Source: CALREA01 sp041674865 (GTDB taxonomy: Bacteria > Patescibacteriota > Gracilibacteria > UBA1369 > UBA12463). From it: a stretch of 35,065 bases of DNA. The notes beneath the pieces were generated by a model. That model was not told the DNA's origin. It ran no database searches and was given only the letters and a program-made list of their open reading frames with translations. The stretch covers positions 1 to 35,065 of the forward strand of contig JBAYUX010000008.1 in the NCBI GenBank assembly GCA_041674865.1. The letters run 5' to 3'. This document shows positions 1 to 8,249 of the stretch, piece after piece (position 1 is the first letter of the stretch; the number at the start of each line of letters is the position of its first letter). The position numbers were made by a program, and so were the translations under genes.

Positions 1-177
1 CCAGTGCCAGTCCTTCCACCACCAGTTGTCGTTCCACCTCCAACGGTTGATACAACGCCAGTGCCAGTCCTTCCACCACCAGTTGTCGTTCCACCTCCAA
101 CGGTTGATACAACGCCAGTGCCAACAGTTGATACGACACCAATACCGGTCGTTCCACCTCCAACGGTTGATACAACA
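1..177 (+). repeat. 57-bp tandem repeat encoding Pro/Val-rich stalk
   Basis: Two identical 57-base units occupy 1-57 and 58-114, and a diverged, shortened third copy runs to about 177. The units encode PVPVLPPPVVVPPPTVDTT in frame, so copy-number change keeps the reading frame. The array probably continues upstream of the window. Confidence 0.9.
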
Positions 178-1899
178 ACACCAGGAACAGGAAACAATGG
201 TGGCAATAATGGAGGAGGATCCGTCAATCAACTTCAGGAAATTCAACAACAAAAAGATGCTGGAATCATTGCTTTTGCAGGAGGTCAAAAAGTTATCACA
301 AAAACATTTGTGGGAATCACTGCTGATGAGTTCGTAAAAAATCTTCAGACGAAGATAGAAGCGGAATACAAAAAAGCATACGACACAAAAGCAGCAAAAG
401 AAATTATCGAACAGGTAAAAACGGACCTCAAAAACAACGAGACAGTAACGTCTGAAAAATATATAAAAATCCGTGGGGCATATTATGCAATACTCGACAT
501 TCTCAATATTACTGAAATTGAAGCGTGTGCTCAGAAAATTTTCACAACGTGTGACTGGGCCACAAGCCAGGATTATTTAACGGACACAATCCAAAACTCC
601 CTCTTCCTTGGCGCAAAAGACTATCTCACGAGAACTATAAGCCAAAAAGCAAAGAAGACTGACAGTGATAAGGATGGACTCAGCGATTACGATGAAACAT
701 TCACGTACGGAACTAATCTCAAGAAATCAGATACAGATGATGATAAAATTTCCGATGGTGATGAAGTAAAGAAGCACAAGACAAATCCTCTCTCATTTGA
801 TTCAGATGGCGATGGCCTAGCTGATGGCGACGAAGTAAAGAGTTATAAAACTTCTCCACTGCTTATCGATACAGACAATGATAACTGGACGGACAAACAA
901 GAAGTTGACGCAAAGACAGATCCAAAAAATGCACTCAGTCATCCAGAAGAAGATGAGGATATCAGTGGTACAAAAGATACCGATGACGATGGTCTTTCGG
1001 ATCTTGAAGAAAGTCGAATTGGAACAAGGCCAGATATGGCAGATACCGATGGTGATAAATTTTCCGATGGTGAAGAGTTGGACCGTGGTACAAATCCACT
1101 CAAGTTCGATGCGCCAAACGTAGAGATAGAATTAGGAATTACAAATCTTCGAACAGGAATGAAGATGGCAGAGTCGCCTCTCGTTAAAGGTAGCTCAAAA
1201 GCAAATGGAACTGTTATTATTTATGCTAAAAATGAAATTGGCATTAAGCGAGAAATTGGACGGGCGATAGCATCTTCAAATAACCTCTTCGCCGTACAAA
1301 CAAAGCAACTTGCAAACGGCCTATACTATATCCAAGCACAAAATGAAAAAGGAGAAGTGTCAGATCCTACACGGATTACCATCGATTCAACGCTTAAAAT
1401 TGAAAGACCGCATCTCGTAAGCTTTAATGGACGAGAAATAACTGAGGCAGATTTTGAAAAAGCAAAACAAGATTCAAATTATCTCGAATCCGACTCTCGA
1501 CCAGAACTTGAGTTAAGAGTTCCAAAAGGCACCAAGATGGTGATGACGAACAGGAGTGCTATCGGAACAGCCATCCTGATCTCCGATACACCAAGTGGAA
1601 TTCTCGCAGTACGACCACCAGAAGAACTTGAATTAGGAGAACATGAAATCATCGCTTATGCTGTGAATGAAAAAGACAACACTGTTAGCCCTGTAACTTC
1701 ATTCAAATTCAAGGTTACGGAGTCTTCAAGTTTTGATAGCTCGGCTTTCCGAATTCAAAACAAAGGAACGAATGGTATTATCAACTTCCTCCGTCAAAAT
1801 AGCGTTAAACCTATCTTCCAGAAAATCTTTATTGGTCTCGGAATCGTTCTCATTCTCTGGACACTTCTTTCTTACTACCAAGACAGAAAGAAAAAGTAA
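1..1899 (+). CDS. Surface protein with Pro-rich repeats, calcium-binding TSP3-like repeats and C-terminal membrane anchor (5' partial)
   Basis: The reading frame is open from base 1, so the true start lies upstream; the first GTG at base 4 falls inside a repeat. Numbering from that GTG, residues 1-60 are Pro/Val repeats and 61-72 a Gly/Asn linker. Residues 73-215 look helical and include two Cys (175, 183). Residues 219-370 hold about six Asp-rich calcium-binding units of the thrombospondin type 3 kind, such as DSDKDGLSD, DSDGDGLADGDE and DTDDDGLSDLEE. Residues about 372-600 look like two bacterial Ig-like beta domains. A single membrane helix at about 605-624 precedes a basic tail, DRKKK. 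The likely topology is a long extracellular stalk stiffened by calcium and anchored at its C-terminus. It probably serves in adhesion or envelope structure, but no specific function is identifiable. The surface-protein genes follow downstream in the same direction. Confidence 0.85.
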   Translation, partial: PVPVLPPPVVVPPPTVDTTPVPVLPPPVVVPPPTVDTTPVPTVDTTPIPVVPPPTVDTTTPGTGNNGGNNGGGSVNQLQEIQQQKDAGIIAFAGGQKVITKTFVGITADEFVKNLQTKIEAEYKKAYDTKAAKEIIEQVKTDLKNNETVTSEKYIKIRGAYYAILDILNITEIEACAQKIFTTCDWATSQDYLTDTIQNSLFLGAKDYLTRTISQKAKKTDSDKDGLSDYDETFTYGTNLKKSDTDDDKISDGDEVKKHKTNPLSFDSDGDGLADGDEVKSYKTSPLLIDTDNDNWTDKQEVDAKTDPKNALSHPEEDEDISGTKDTDDDGLSDLEESRIGTRPDMADTDGDKFSDGEELDRGTNPLKFDAPNVEIELGITNLRTGMKMAESPLVKGSSKANGTVIIYAKNEIGIKREIGRAIASSNNLFAVQTKQLANGLYYIQAQNEKGEVSDPTRITIDSTLKIERPHLVSFNGREITEADFEKAKQDSNYLESDSRPELELRVPKGTKMVMTNRSAIGTAILISDTPSGILAVRPPEELELGEHEIIAYAVNEKDNTVSPVTSFKFKVTESSSFDSSAFRIQNKGTNGIINFLRQNSVKPIFQKIFIGLGIVLILWTLLSYYQDRKKK

Positions 1900-1969
1900 G
1901 AGTAACGTTCCACGAAAATAGCTGTAATTACTATCGACTCCACCCTTTATTACTTCATTACCCTTCCTT

Positions 1970-3118
1970 ATGTCCAACATGTCTCCTAGGCAAGCTACTG
2001 CCGGAATTATCGGCCTAACCATACTACTAACACTCACTGGCTGCGATCTACCTTTCGGAGGGTCAGCCGCCGATGATGCAAAAGTCACAAATCTCGAAAG
2101 TCGAGTAAATGAACTTCAGGCAAAGCTTGATCAGGCAAAAAAAGATGCTGACGCGCAAGCCGCAACAGCCACGCCAACCACCACAAATCCAACAACTCCA
2201 CCAGGAACCACAGTTCCGCCGGTAACACCTGTCGTACAGACTCCTCCGACAACGACAGATAACTTCATTTATATTGAAAGTCCATCAAACGATCAAAGCT
2301 TTTACTCCGTTCCAGTAAAATTCCTCGGACACGTCGCTCCAAATGCATCAAAAATTACCGTTCGTGCCACAAACCCATCTCACACAAAAGTTGATGAGTA
2401 CACGCTTCAAAACTTCAAAGAAGGAAGCACAACATTTACCTACGGAGCATCTCCTGAGTGGAACAATCTCCAGGAAGGAAGTAACACGTACATTTTCACT
2501 GCTTACTTCAAAGACGGATCAACAAAATCAACAAGCTTAACAGAGTACTACGTTCCAGGAGGCGCAGAGATGGGAAAGCCGGTTATCTATCTCTACCCAA
2601 CAAAAACAACAAAAGTTTCAGTAAACGTGAAGCCTAATGGAGGCATTAGTAAATCTATTCCCGCAATTGGTAACGGATGGAACGTCACGGCAACACCAGA
2701 CGGACGAATCACGAACGCAGCCGACCAAAAAGTATACCCATACCTCTTTTGGGAAGGTTATGCTGCTAACTTCGTAACACCTCCAGAAGGCTTTGTAATA
2801 AGCAAAAACCAGGTATCTCAATTCTTCGACATGAAGCTTGGATACATGGGCATGAATGCAAAAGAAATTGCTGATTTCAAGGAATTTTGGGTACCACTAC
2901 TTGGAGACAAGCCATATTACTTCATCACATTCATTGATCAAGCAGCAGTTGACCAGTACGCACCTTTGACTGTCTCACCAAAACCTGACACCGCTATTCG
3001 AGTATTTTTTGACTACAAAGGTCTCGATGCGCCTACACGAGTTCAGCCACAACAGTTAAAAGCAGGAGTTCGTAATGGATTTACACTTATTGAATGGGGA
3101 GGAAGATTATATCGATAA
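1970..3118 (+). CDS. Secreted lipoprotein with coiled coil, Thr/Pro linker and beta-rich C-terminal domain
   Basis: The N-terminus is a lipoprotein signal: a hydrophobic stretch at residues 11-21 ends in the lipobox LTGC, with the lipidated Cys at 25. A short coiled coil (about 37-63) is followed by a Thr/Pro linker (about 66-97). An Ig-like domain (about 100-195) comes next. The C-terminal domain begins GKPVIYLYPT and includes YPYLFWEGY; I recall this block from uncharacterised bacterial exported proteins, but I know no function for it. The start at 1970 is the first Met; a second Met three codons later is also possible. No Shine-Dalgarno sequence precedes either. The gene overlaps the next one by 25 bases, and a perfect terminator hairpin lies about 20 bases after its stop. 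Confidence 0.85.
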   Translation: MSNMSPRQATAGIIGLTILLTLTGCDLPFGGSAADDAKVTNLESRVNELQAKLDQAKKDADAQAATATPTTTNPTTPPGTTVPPVTPVVQTPPTTTDNFIYIESPSNDQSFYSVPVKFLGHVAPNASKITVRATNPSHTKVDEYTLQNFKEGSTTFTYGASPEWNNLQEGSNTYIFTAYFKDGSTKSTSLTEYYVPGGAEMGKPVIYLYPTKTTKVSVNVKPNGGISKSIPAIGNGWNVTATPDGRITNAADQKVYPYLFWEGYAANFVTPPEGFVISKNQVSQFFDMKLGYMGMNAKEIADFKEFWVPLLGDKPYYFITFIDQAAVDQYAPLTVSPKPDTAIRVFFDYKGLDAPTRVQPQQLKAGVRNGFTLIEWGGRLYR

Positions 3119-4677
3119 TTTTAGGAGGATTGATCCTAAGCGCACCCCTAACGGGGTGCGCTTTTTTGAATAAACCACCCCCAACCATCGTGAAATCTCT
3201 TTACGATGGCGACATCAAAATGTGGCAAAACATTTTCACGCAAAAAATCGACTCACACTTCCCTGCTGCGCCGGGTGGGATCGTACTTCCTCATCACATG
3301 ATTGTCGCCAATGAAATTTCAAAAACATATCAAAAACTCGCAGAAGTAAGCCATCCATCGCTTATTGTTATCATCAGCCCAAATCACTACGAAGACGGAC
3401 AAAGTCTCATTCAAACGTGTTCATCGTGTGAATATCAAACCACCGAAGGTAATACCATTATCGATACATCGCTCGCAAAAAAACTTACCCAAAACAATAT
3501 CGCTACTGACGAACCAAAAACATTCATAAAGGAACATGGCGTCTTCAATCACGCTCCATTTATCAAGCACTTCTTCCCAGAAGCAAAAATGCTACCAATC
3601 CTCATCAAATGGGAAGCCCCAAGTGAAAAAACAGTCGAACTCAGCAACTGGCTCGACGCAAACATTCCAAAAGACGCACTCGTCATCGCGAGCGTCGACT
3701 TCTCTCACTACGTTCCCGTAGAACATGCAAACTTCCACGACATCTCGTCATATGCCACGATCAAGAACTTCGACTACCAAAACATGTACGATCTTGAGAT
3801 CGACTCCCCTCCTTCCATCTCCACCATCACTCATCTCATGGAAAAACGTGGATACATGAGCGCGGAACGATTTACCCACACCAACAACCAGCAGTTCCAA
3901 CCAGAACCAATCCCAGAAACAACAAGTCATCAATTTATTGGCTTCTTCAAAGGAGAAAAACGCCCTGAAAAAAGCCTCACTATCATGTCGTTTGGCAATA
4001 TGTCTCCAGATCAAAGAAAAAATGATGATGGATCTCAGCTTGGACTATATGACAACTACCGCTGGAACATTGACTGGCCAGATGGGGTGACAGAGAGCAA
4101 AGCCATCAACTTTAACAAGTGGCTCCGTGACTTCCGGGGAAAAGAAGATCGCATGCTTATGGGTGCAGATTTTCTTGTTTTTAACCTACCGGACTTTTGC
4201 ACACAAAAAGCCCAAAACGGCATAAATATTACTTTCTGTAAGATAAGGACTTCTTCAGCTGGCTACGAAAAGGACCTTAAAAACTGGACAACCTTCTTTC
4301 AAAAACAAAGCCAAAAAAATAATACCACCTTTTATGTATCCATAGACGACTCCCGTAACTATCAGCTATCCGCCTGGCAATGGACAAACCTTTCTCACCA
4401 AATCGCAAACTTAAGAAGATCTATCATTATAGGAACAGGAACAAATACATCTACTCCAATCGAACACTATAAGGGAAGTCTCCTTATTCAATCTCTCGGA
4501 AACTTCACCACTTCTCCAGATATCAAAAAATCATTCGGGAAAATCGCAGAAATCATCATTACTCCAGGCGAAATCAAAGCTGAAATCTACAAAGTAGACA
4601 TACTCAATGGCTACCCTCAACTCCCATTCAAATCATCAAACAAGAATCAGAACATCAAGCCACTCCAAAAAGGATAA
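3094..4677 (+). CDS. Lipoprotein with MEMO-family domain fused to a degenerate CapA-like domain
   Basis: The signal peptide carries lipobox LTGC with Cys 22. Residues about 50-285 match the MEMO / AmmeMemoRadiSam protein B family, related to extradiol dioxygenases. Its conserved histidine blocks are present: PHH (66-68), SPNHY (95-99), EHG (147-149) and DFSHY (202-206). Residues about 294-515 resemble the CapA/PgsA poly-gamma-glutamate synthesis domain, with SLGNF at 467-471. Where CapA proteins have their GxHPH metal site, this one has GTGTNT (447-452), and the usual HWG block reads SIDDS, so this half is probably non-catalytic. The start overlaps the upstream lipoprotein gene by 25 bases, suggesting translational coupling. 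The product should sit on the outer face of the membrane. The substrate is unknown. A shorter form starting at Met 43 would lose the lipobox and is less likely. Confidence 0.75.
   Translation: MGRKIISIILGGLILSAPLTGCAFLNKPPPTIVKSLYDGDIKMWQNIFTQKIDSHFPAAPGGIVLPHHMIVANEISKTYQKLAEVSHPSLIVIISPNHYEDGQSLIQTCSSCEYQTTEGNTIIDTSLAKKLTQNNIATDEPKTFIKEHGVFNHAPFIKHFFPEAKMLPILIKWEAPSEKTVELSNWLDANIPKDALVIASVDFSHYVPVEHANFHDISSYATIKNFDYQNMYDLEIDSPPSISTITHLMEKRGYMSAERFTHTNNQQFQPEPIPETTSHQFIGFFKGEKRPEKSLTIMSFGNMSPDQRKNDDGSQLGLYDNYRWNIDWPDGVTESKAINFNKWLRDFRGKEDRMLMGADFLVFNLPDFCTQKAQNGINITFCKIRTSSAGYEKDLKNWTTFFQKQSQKNNTTFYVSIDDSRNYQLSAWQWTNLSHQIANLRRSIIIGTGTNTSTPIEHYKGSLLIQSLGNFTTSPDIKKSFGKIAEIIITPGEIKAEIYKVDILNGYPQLPFKSSNKNQNIKPLQKG
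3140..3167 (+). terminator. Intrinsic terminator nested in signal-peptide codons of the MEMO-CapA gene
   Basis: GCGCACCCC (3140-3148) pairs perfectly with GGGGTGCGC (3153-3161) around a TAAC loop and is followed by six T. This is a classical Rho-independent terminator placed 21 bases after the upstream lipoprotein stop. It also encodes residues SAPLTGCAFL, including the lipobox of the overlapping downstream gene. It should attenuate transcription into that gene unless translating ribosomes disrupt the hairpin. Confidence 0.8.
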
Positions 4678-4709
4678 AGATGTACACTGAAACAAGGCTA
4701 AAATTTGAT

Positions 4710-4738
4710 TTGACATCTAAGACGACTATCCCTAAACT
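4710..4738 (+). promoter_or_regulatory. Candidate sigma70-type promoter of the ribosomal protein operon
   Basis: A perfect -35 box TTGACA (4710-4715) is followed, after 17 bases, by TAAACT (4733-4738), four of six matches to TATAAT. It lies 188 bases upstream of the L3 start, in the only intergenic gap before the operon. Confidence 0.5.
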
Positions 4739-4925
4739 ACCTGCGCAAAGTCCAGTTTGAGTGTTCAACTCAAGCCTTGCATATTAAGCGGAGACGTTCC
4801 TTACAGAACCACTCGCTGACCACAGGCCCCTGAGCCGCCATACGATCTTCTCTAATCCGAAAGCATTGTACGGCCAGAACCTCCTCTCAACCCTTTTGCA
4901 CACGAATTTCAACTAATTCATTATT
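4739..4925 (+). promoter_or_regulatory. Structured 5' leader of the ribosomal protein operon
   Basis: These roughly 185 bases between the promoter and the L3 start contain no ORF. TTGAGT (4757-4762) and ACTCAA (4768-4773) form a 6-bp stem with a 5-base loop. Further GC-rich segments follow (about 4815-4840). The last 60 bases are pyrimidine-rich and lack a Shine-Dalgarno sequence. Its length and position suit a ribosomal-protein autoregulatory leader, but I cannot match it to a known L4 or S10 leader fold. Confidence 0.35.
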
Positions 4926-5513
4926 ATGACTGGCATCCTCGGAAAAAAAATCGGCATGACACGCGTTCAGGGAACTGACGGCAAGATGAATCCAATTACG
5001 GTCATCGAGTGTTCACCAAATGTTATCACTCAGGTAAAGACTGTAGAAAAAGACGGCTACACAGCTTTGGTAATTGGTGTAGACGACACAATGAAGAGCA
5101 AGAAGACACGACCATTCCGTCACATGAAAGAGTTTAAGATCGCTGCTGAAGAAGCTGCGAATTTTAAGAAAGGTGACCAGGTCACTCTCGAGAGCATGAA
5201 AGATGTAGCAATAGTTACTGTTACAGGTACTTCCAAAGGTAAGGGTTTCCAGGGTGTTATGCGACGTCATAACTTCCGTGGTGGTCCAAGATCACACGGT
5301 TCTCACTTCCATCGTGAGCCGGGTTCTGTCGGTAACCGTGCTAAACCAGGTAAGATCGCTCACGGCCGTAAGTTACCAGGCCACATGGGATCAGACACAG
5401 TTACACGAGCCGCTAAAGTTGCTTATCTCAATCCAGAGCACAACTTGATCGGTATCAAAGGTGCTGTTCCAGGAGCTGTTGGAAGCATTATCGTTATTAC
5501 TAAAAAAGCTTAA
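4926..5513 (+). CDS. rplC: 50S ribosomal protein L3 (uL3)
   Basis: The protein has 195 residues and begins MTGILGKKIGMTRV, the L3 N-terminal signature. The KGKGFQGVMRRHNFRGGP block and the GSHFHREPGSVG loop reach toward the peptidyl transferase centre in known structures. It initiates assembly of the large subunit. It is the first gene of the operon; S10, which precedes L3 in most bacteria, is absent here. Length is close to the bacterial norm of about 210. Confidence 0.98.
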   Translation: MTGILGKKIGMTRVQGTDGKMNPITVIECSPNVITQVKTVEKDGYTALVIGVDDTMKSKKTRPFRHMKEFKIAAEEAANFKKGDQVTLESMKDVAIVTVTGTSKGKGFQGVMRRHNFRGGPRSHGSHFHREPGSVGNRAKPGKIAHGRKLPGHMGSDTVTRAAKVAYLNPEHNLIGIKGAVPGAVGSIIVITKKA

Positions 5514-5524
5514 ACTCTTAGACC

Positions 5525-6157
5525 ATGAAACTCGACGTATACAATCAAAAAGGTGAGAAAACGGGAACTCTCGAAGCTCCAAAGCAGTTCTTCGATATCT
5601 CATTCAAGGGTGGTCTCATCCATGAAGCCTACCTTCGACAACTCGCAAATGGTCGTGTAGCTATCGCTCACACCAAGACAAAGGCAGAAGTACGAGGTGG
5701 TGGTCGAAAACCATATCCTCAGAAAGGTACAGGACAGGCTCGACAGGGTTCTATCCGAAACCCACACTATATGGGTGGTGGTGTTGCTTTTGGTCCACGA
5801 AATAATGCAAACTTCGAAAAACTTATGCCAAAGAAGATGCGACGACTCGCTCTCTTCTCAGCTCTTTCACAGAAAGCTCGAGAGAACTCAGTTATGGTTC
5901 TTGAAGACTTTACTACTGAGAAGCCAAGCGCAAAGGCATTTGCAGCACTTATGAAGAAGCTTCCAATCAAACAAGATGTTCTTCTTGTTACTGGACTTAA
6001 GAACGAAACACTCGAAAAGTCAGCTCGAAACGTCGCAAACGTAAAGACAATCTCTGTCGGCTACATGAACATCAAAGACTTCATGAAGTACAGCGAGGTT
6101 CTCTTCCTCAAGGACGCTCTCGAACAGATGGAAAAAGTATTCACATCTAACGCCTAA
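5525..6157 (+). CDS. rplD: 50S ribosomal protein L4 (uL4)
   Basis: The protein has 210 residues. The internal loop RGGGRKPYPQKGTGQARQGS (about 57-76) is the L4 extension that lines the peptide exit tunnel, and VAFGPR follows. In enterobacteria L4 also represses its own operon; whether it acts on the leader at 4739-4925 is untested. The gene lies 11 bases after L3. Confidence 0.98.
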   Translation: MKLDVYNQKGEKTGTLEAPKQFFDISFKGGLIHEAYLRQLANGRVAIAHTKTKAEVRGGGRKPYPQKGTGQARQGSIRNPHYMGGGVAFGPRNNANFEKLMPKKMRRLALFSALSQKARENSVMVLEDFTTEKPSAKAFAALMKKLPIKQDVLLVTGLKNETLEKSARNVANVKTISVGYMNIKDFMKYSEVLFLKDALEQMEKVFTSNA

Positions 6158-6177
6158 TTCAAACTCAACTACTGACC

Positions 6178-6501
6178 ATGATCGATATATCAGTTCTCTC
6201 AACACCGCTCGTCACAGAAAAAACTTCAGCAAATATGGAGAAGGGTGTTTATACCTTCCTCGTAAGAAAAGATACCAACAAGATTGAAGTTAAGCAGGCT
6301 TTTGAAGCCATCTTTGGAGAAAAAGTTGCAACCGTTCGAATGACACAGGTACTTCGAAAGGCACGACCACTTGCAAAGGGAAACGAAATGGAAAAACGAC
6401 AAGCACAGAAGAAAGCAATCATCACTCTCAAGGGTGATAAGAAAGTAGACATTTTTCAAACAAAAGCTGTCGCTTCCGCTAAAAAAGAAGCAAAAAAATA
6501 A
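6178..6501 (+). CDS. rplW: 50S ribosomal protein L23 (uL23)
   Basis: The protein has 107 residues. The N-terminal LSTPLVTEKT matches the family's P.hTEK signature. L23 lies at the exit tunnel mouth and docks trigger factor and SRP. The C-terminus is a short Lys/Ala tail. The position between L4 and L2 is canonical. Confidence 0.96.
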   Translation: MIDISVLSTPLVTEKTSANMEKGVYTFLVRKDTNKIEVKQAFEAIFGEKVATVRMTQVLRKARPLAKGNEMEKRQAQKKAIITLKGDKKVDIFQTKAVASAKKEAKK

Positions 6502-6530
6502 TTCTTACTACCAACTGAAACACTCCTACC

Positions 6531-7379
6531 ATGGGAATCAAGACATTTAAACCGACAACAGCAGGACGCCGACATATGGTTTCACTCACATACGATGAAA
6601 TCACACACAAGGGTCCAGAAAAGAGCCTCATCAAGCGTCTTAAGAATAACGCTGGTCGAAATAATCTTGGAAAGATTACAACTCGACACCGCGGAGGTGG
6701 AGCACGACGAATCTACCGAATGGTAGACTTCAAGCAGACAGACAAGCTTAATATTCCAGCAACAGTAAAGACAATCGAGTACGATCCAAACCGATCATCA
6801 TTCATTATGCTTGTTGCATACCGAGATGGTGAAAAGCGATATCATCTTGCACCAGCAGGAGTTACCGTCGGAGAAGAGATCATCACAAAAGTAAAAGCAA
6901 AGCCAAAAGTAGGAAACAGAATGAAGCTCGAGAACATCCCAGTAGGTTTCCAGATTTTCAATCTTGAACTTACTCCAGGATCTGGAGGTCAGATGATTCG
7001 ATCAGCAGGTTCAAGTGGAAAACTCGTTTCTCTTGAAGGAGCAATGGCACACGTTCAACTCGCATCTGGCGAAGTTCGACTCGTTAGCAAAGATTGCTAC
7101 GCTACACTCGGTGTTGTCAGCAACTCAGACCACGCAAACGTTATTCACGGAAAAGCAGGAACACGACGCCACATGGGTTGGAGACCAACCGTTCGTGGTA
7201 AGGTTATGAACCCTTGCGACCATCCACACGGTGGTGGTGAAGCTCGTAACTCTATCGGTCTCAAACATCCAAAAACTCCATGGGGTAAGCCAGCTCTTGG
7301 CCACAAGACTCGAAATCGAAAGAAGCATAGCAATGCAAGCATCGTCACACGACGACCATCACGAAAGCAGAAGAAGTAA
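6531..7379 (+). CDS. rplB: 50S ribosomal protein L2 (uL2)
   Basis: The protein has 282 residues, full length for the family. The C-terminal block NPCDHPHGGGEARNS contains the conserved His of L2 near the peptidyl transferase centre. The N-terminal RHRGGGARRIYR block is the rRNA-binding OB-fold entry. By hand count 17 of its 25 Arg codons are CGA, a striking preference for a highly expressed gene. Confidence 0.98.
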   Translation: MGIKTFKPTTAGRRHMVSLTYDEITHKGPEKSLIKRLKNNAGRNNLGKITTRHRGGGARRIYRMVDFKQTDKLNIPATVKTIEYDPNRSSFIMLVAYRDGEKRYHLAPAGVTVGEEIITKVKAKPKVGNRMKLENIPVGFQIFNLELTPGSGGQMIRSAGSSGKLVSLEGAMAHVQLASGEVRLVSKDCYATLGVVSNSDHANVIHGKAGTRRHMGWRPTVRGKVMNPCDHPHGGGEARNSIGLKHPKTPWGKPALGHKTRNRKKHSNASIVTRRPSRKQKK

Positions 7380-7413
7380 CATTATAATCTCACGTTCCCT
7401 TACCTAACACACC

Positions 7414-7698
7414 ATGTCACGAAGTCTCAAAAAAGGTCCATTCATAGATCCAAAACTCATTAAAAAGGTTGCCGCTCTCGAAGCGATCAATCAAAAGAAA
7501 CCAATTAAAACTTGGTCTCGAGAGTCTGTGATCTCACCTGACTTCGTTGGTCACACCTTCGCTGTTCACAACGGAAAACAATTCATCCCTGTATTCGTTA
7601 CAGAACAGATGGTAGGCCACCGTCTTGGTGAGTTCTCCCCTACTCGTAAGTTCAAGGGTCACGGCGGTAAACTCGCAAAGACCGTAGGAAGCGCTTAA
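7414..7698 (+). CDS. rpsS: 30S ribosomal protein S19 (uS19)
   Basis: The protein has 94 residues and starts MSRSLKKGPFID, the S19 signature. The GHRLGEFSPTRKF motif is typical. S19 binds the 16S head with S13 near the A-site finger contact. The spacer from L2 is 34 bases and G-poor. Confidence 0.98.
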   Translation: MSRSLKKGPFIDPKLIKKVAALEAINQKKPIKTWSRESVISPDFVGHTFAVHNGKQFIPVFVTEQMVGHRLGEFSPTRKFKGHGGKLAKTVGSA

Positions 7699-7740
7699 TA
7701 ACATCAACAACTCTCTTACTAAATTCTCAAAATCCTTCGC

Positions 7741-8220
7741 ATGAAATCCGTTATAAGCAACATCCGCATCTCTCCAAAAAAACTCAACCTCGTCGCCGAA
7801 ATGGTACGACGGAAGCCAGTCGCTGAGGCCGATGCACTTCTCCGTTTCACAACAAAGAAGGCAGCAGAAATCGTTCGAAAAGCTCTCGCTTCAGCTGTTG
7901 CAAACGCAGAAAACAACTTCAAGCAGGATCGAGCAAACCTCTACGTTGAGGAAATGATCGTCAACAAAGGACCAACACTTAAGCGATTTAACCCAGTTTC
8001 ACGAGGAAGAGCACACCCAATTCTCAAGCGAATGGCAATGATCACCGTAAAAGTCGGAGTTATGGGAGAAGTTCCTACAGCAAAGACAGAAGAAGTAGAT
8101 ACATCAGCAGAAACAACTTCTAAGAAACCAACTAAGAAAACTACAAAAGCAGTAAAAACATCTGAACCAGTAAAAGCGACAGCAAAGAAGAGCAGCGTAA
8201 AAGTCACTAAAAAAGCATAA
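7741..8220 (+). CDS. rplV: 50S ribosomal protein L22 (uL22) with long Lys/Thr/Ala tail
   Basis: The protein has 159 residues against about 110 for typical L22. Residues 1-110 are the conserved domain, including the tunnel hairpin RFNPVSRGRAHPILKR. Residues about 111-159 are a low-complexity Lys/Thr/Ala tail that should be disordered. Similar tails occur on L29, S5, S11 and S9 in this cluster. Confidence 0.96.
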   Translation: MKSVISNIRISPKKLNLVAEMVRRKPVAEADALLRFTTKKAAEIVRKALASAVANAENNFKQDRANLYVEEMIVNKGPTLKRFNPVSRGRAHPILKRMAMITVKVGVMGEVPTAKTEEVDTSAETTSKKPTKKTTKAVKTSEPVKATAKKSSVKVTKKA

Positions 8221-8249
8221 CCTAAACCTCGTAACTACCTACAAACTCT

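Noticed and set aside
1726..2088. Minus-strand open frame of 120 codons across the end of the surface protein gene
   Set aside because: It is antisense to two well-supported genes, has no family resemblance and its composition follows the plus-strand codons.
3123..3132. AGGAGG followed by TTG as a ribosome binding site and alternative start for the MEMO-CapA gene
   Set aside because: The spacing is only one base and the start would remove most of the signal peptide; the G-run simply encodes Gly-Gly in the signal helix.
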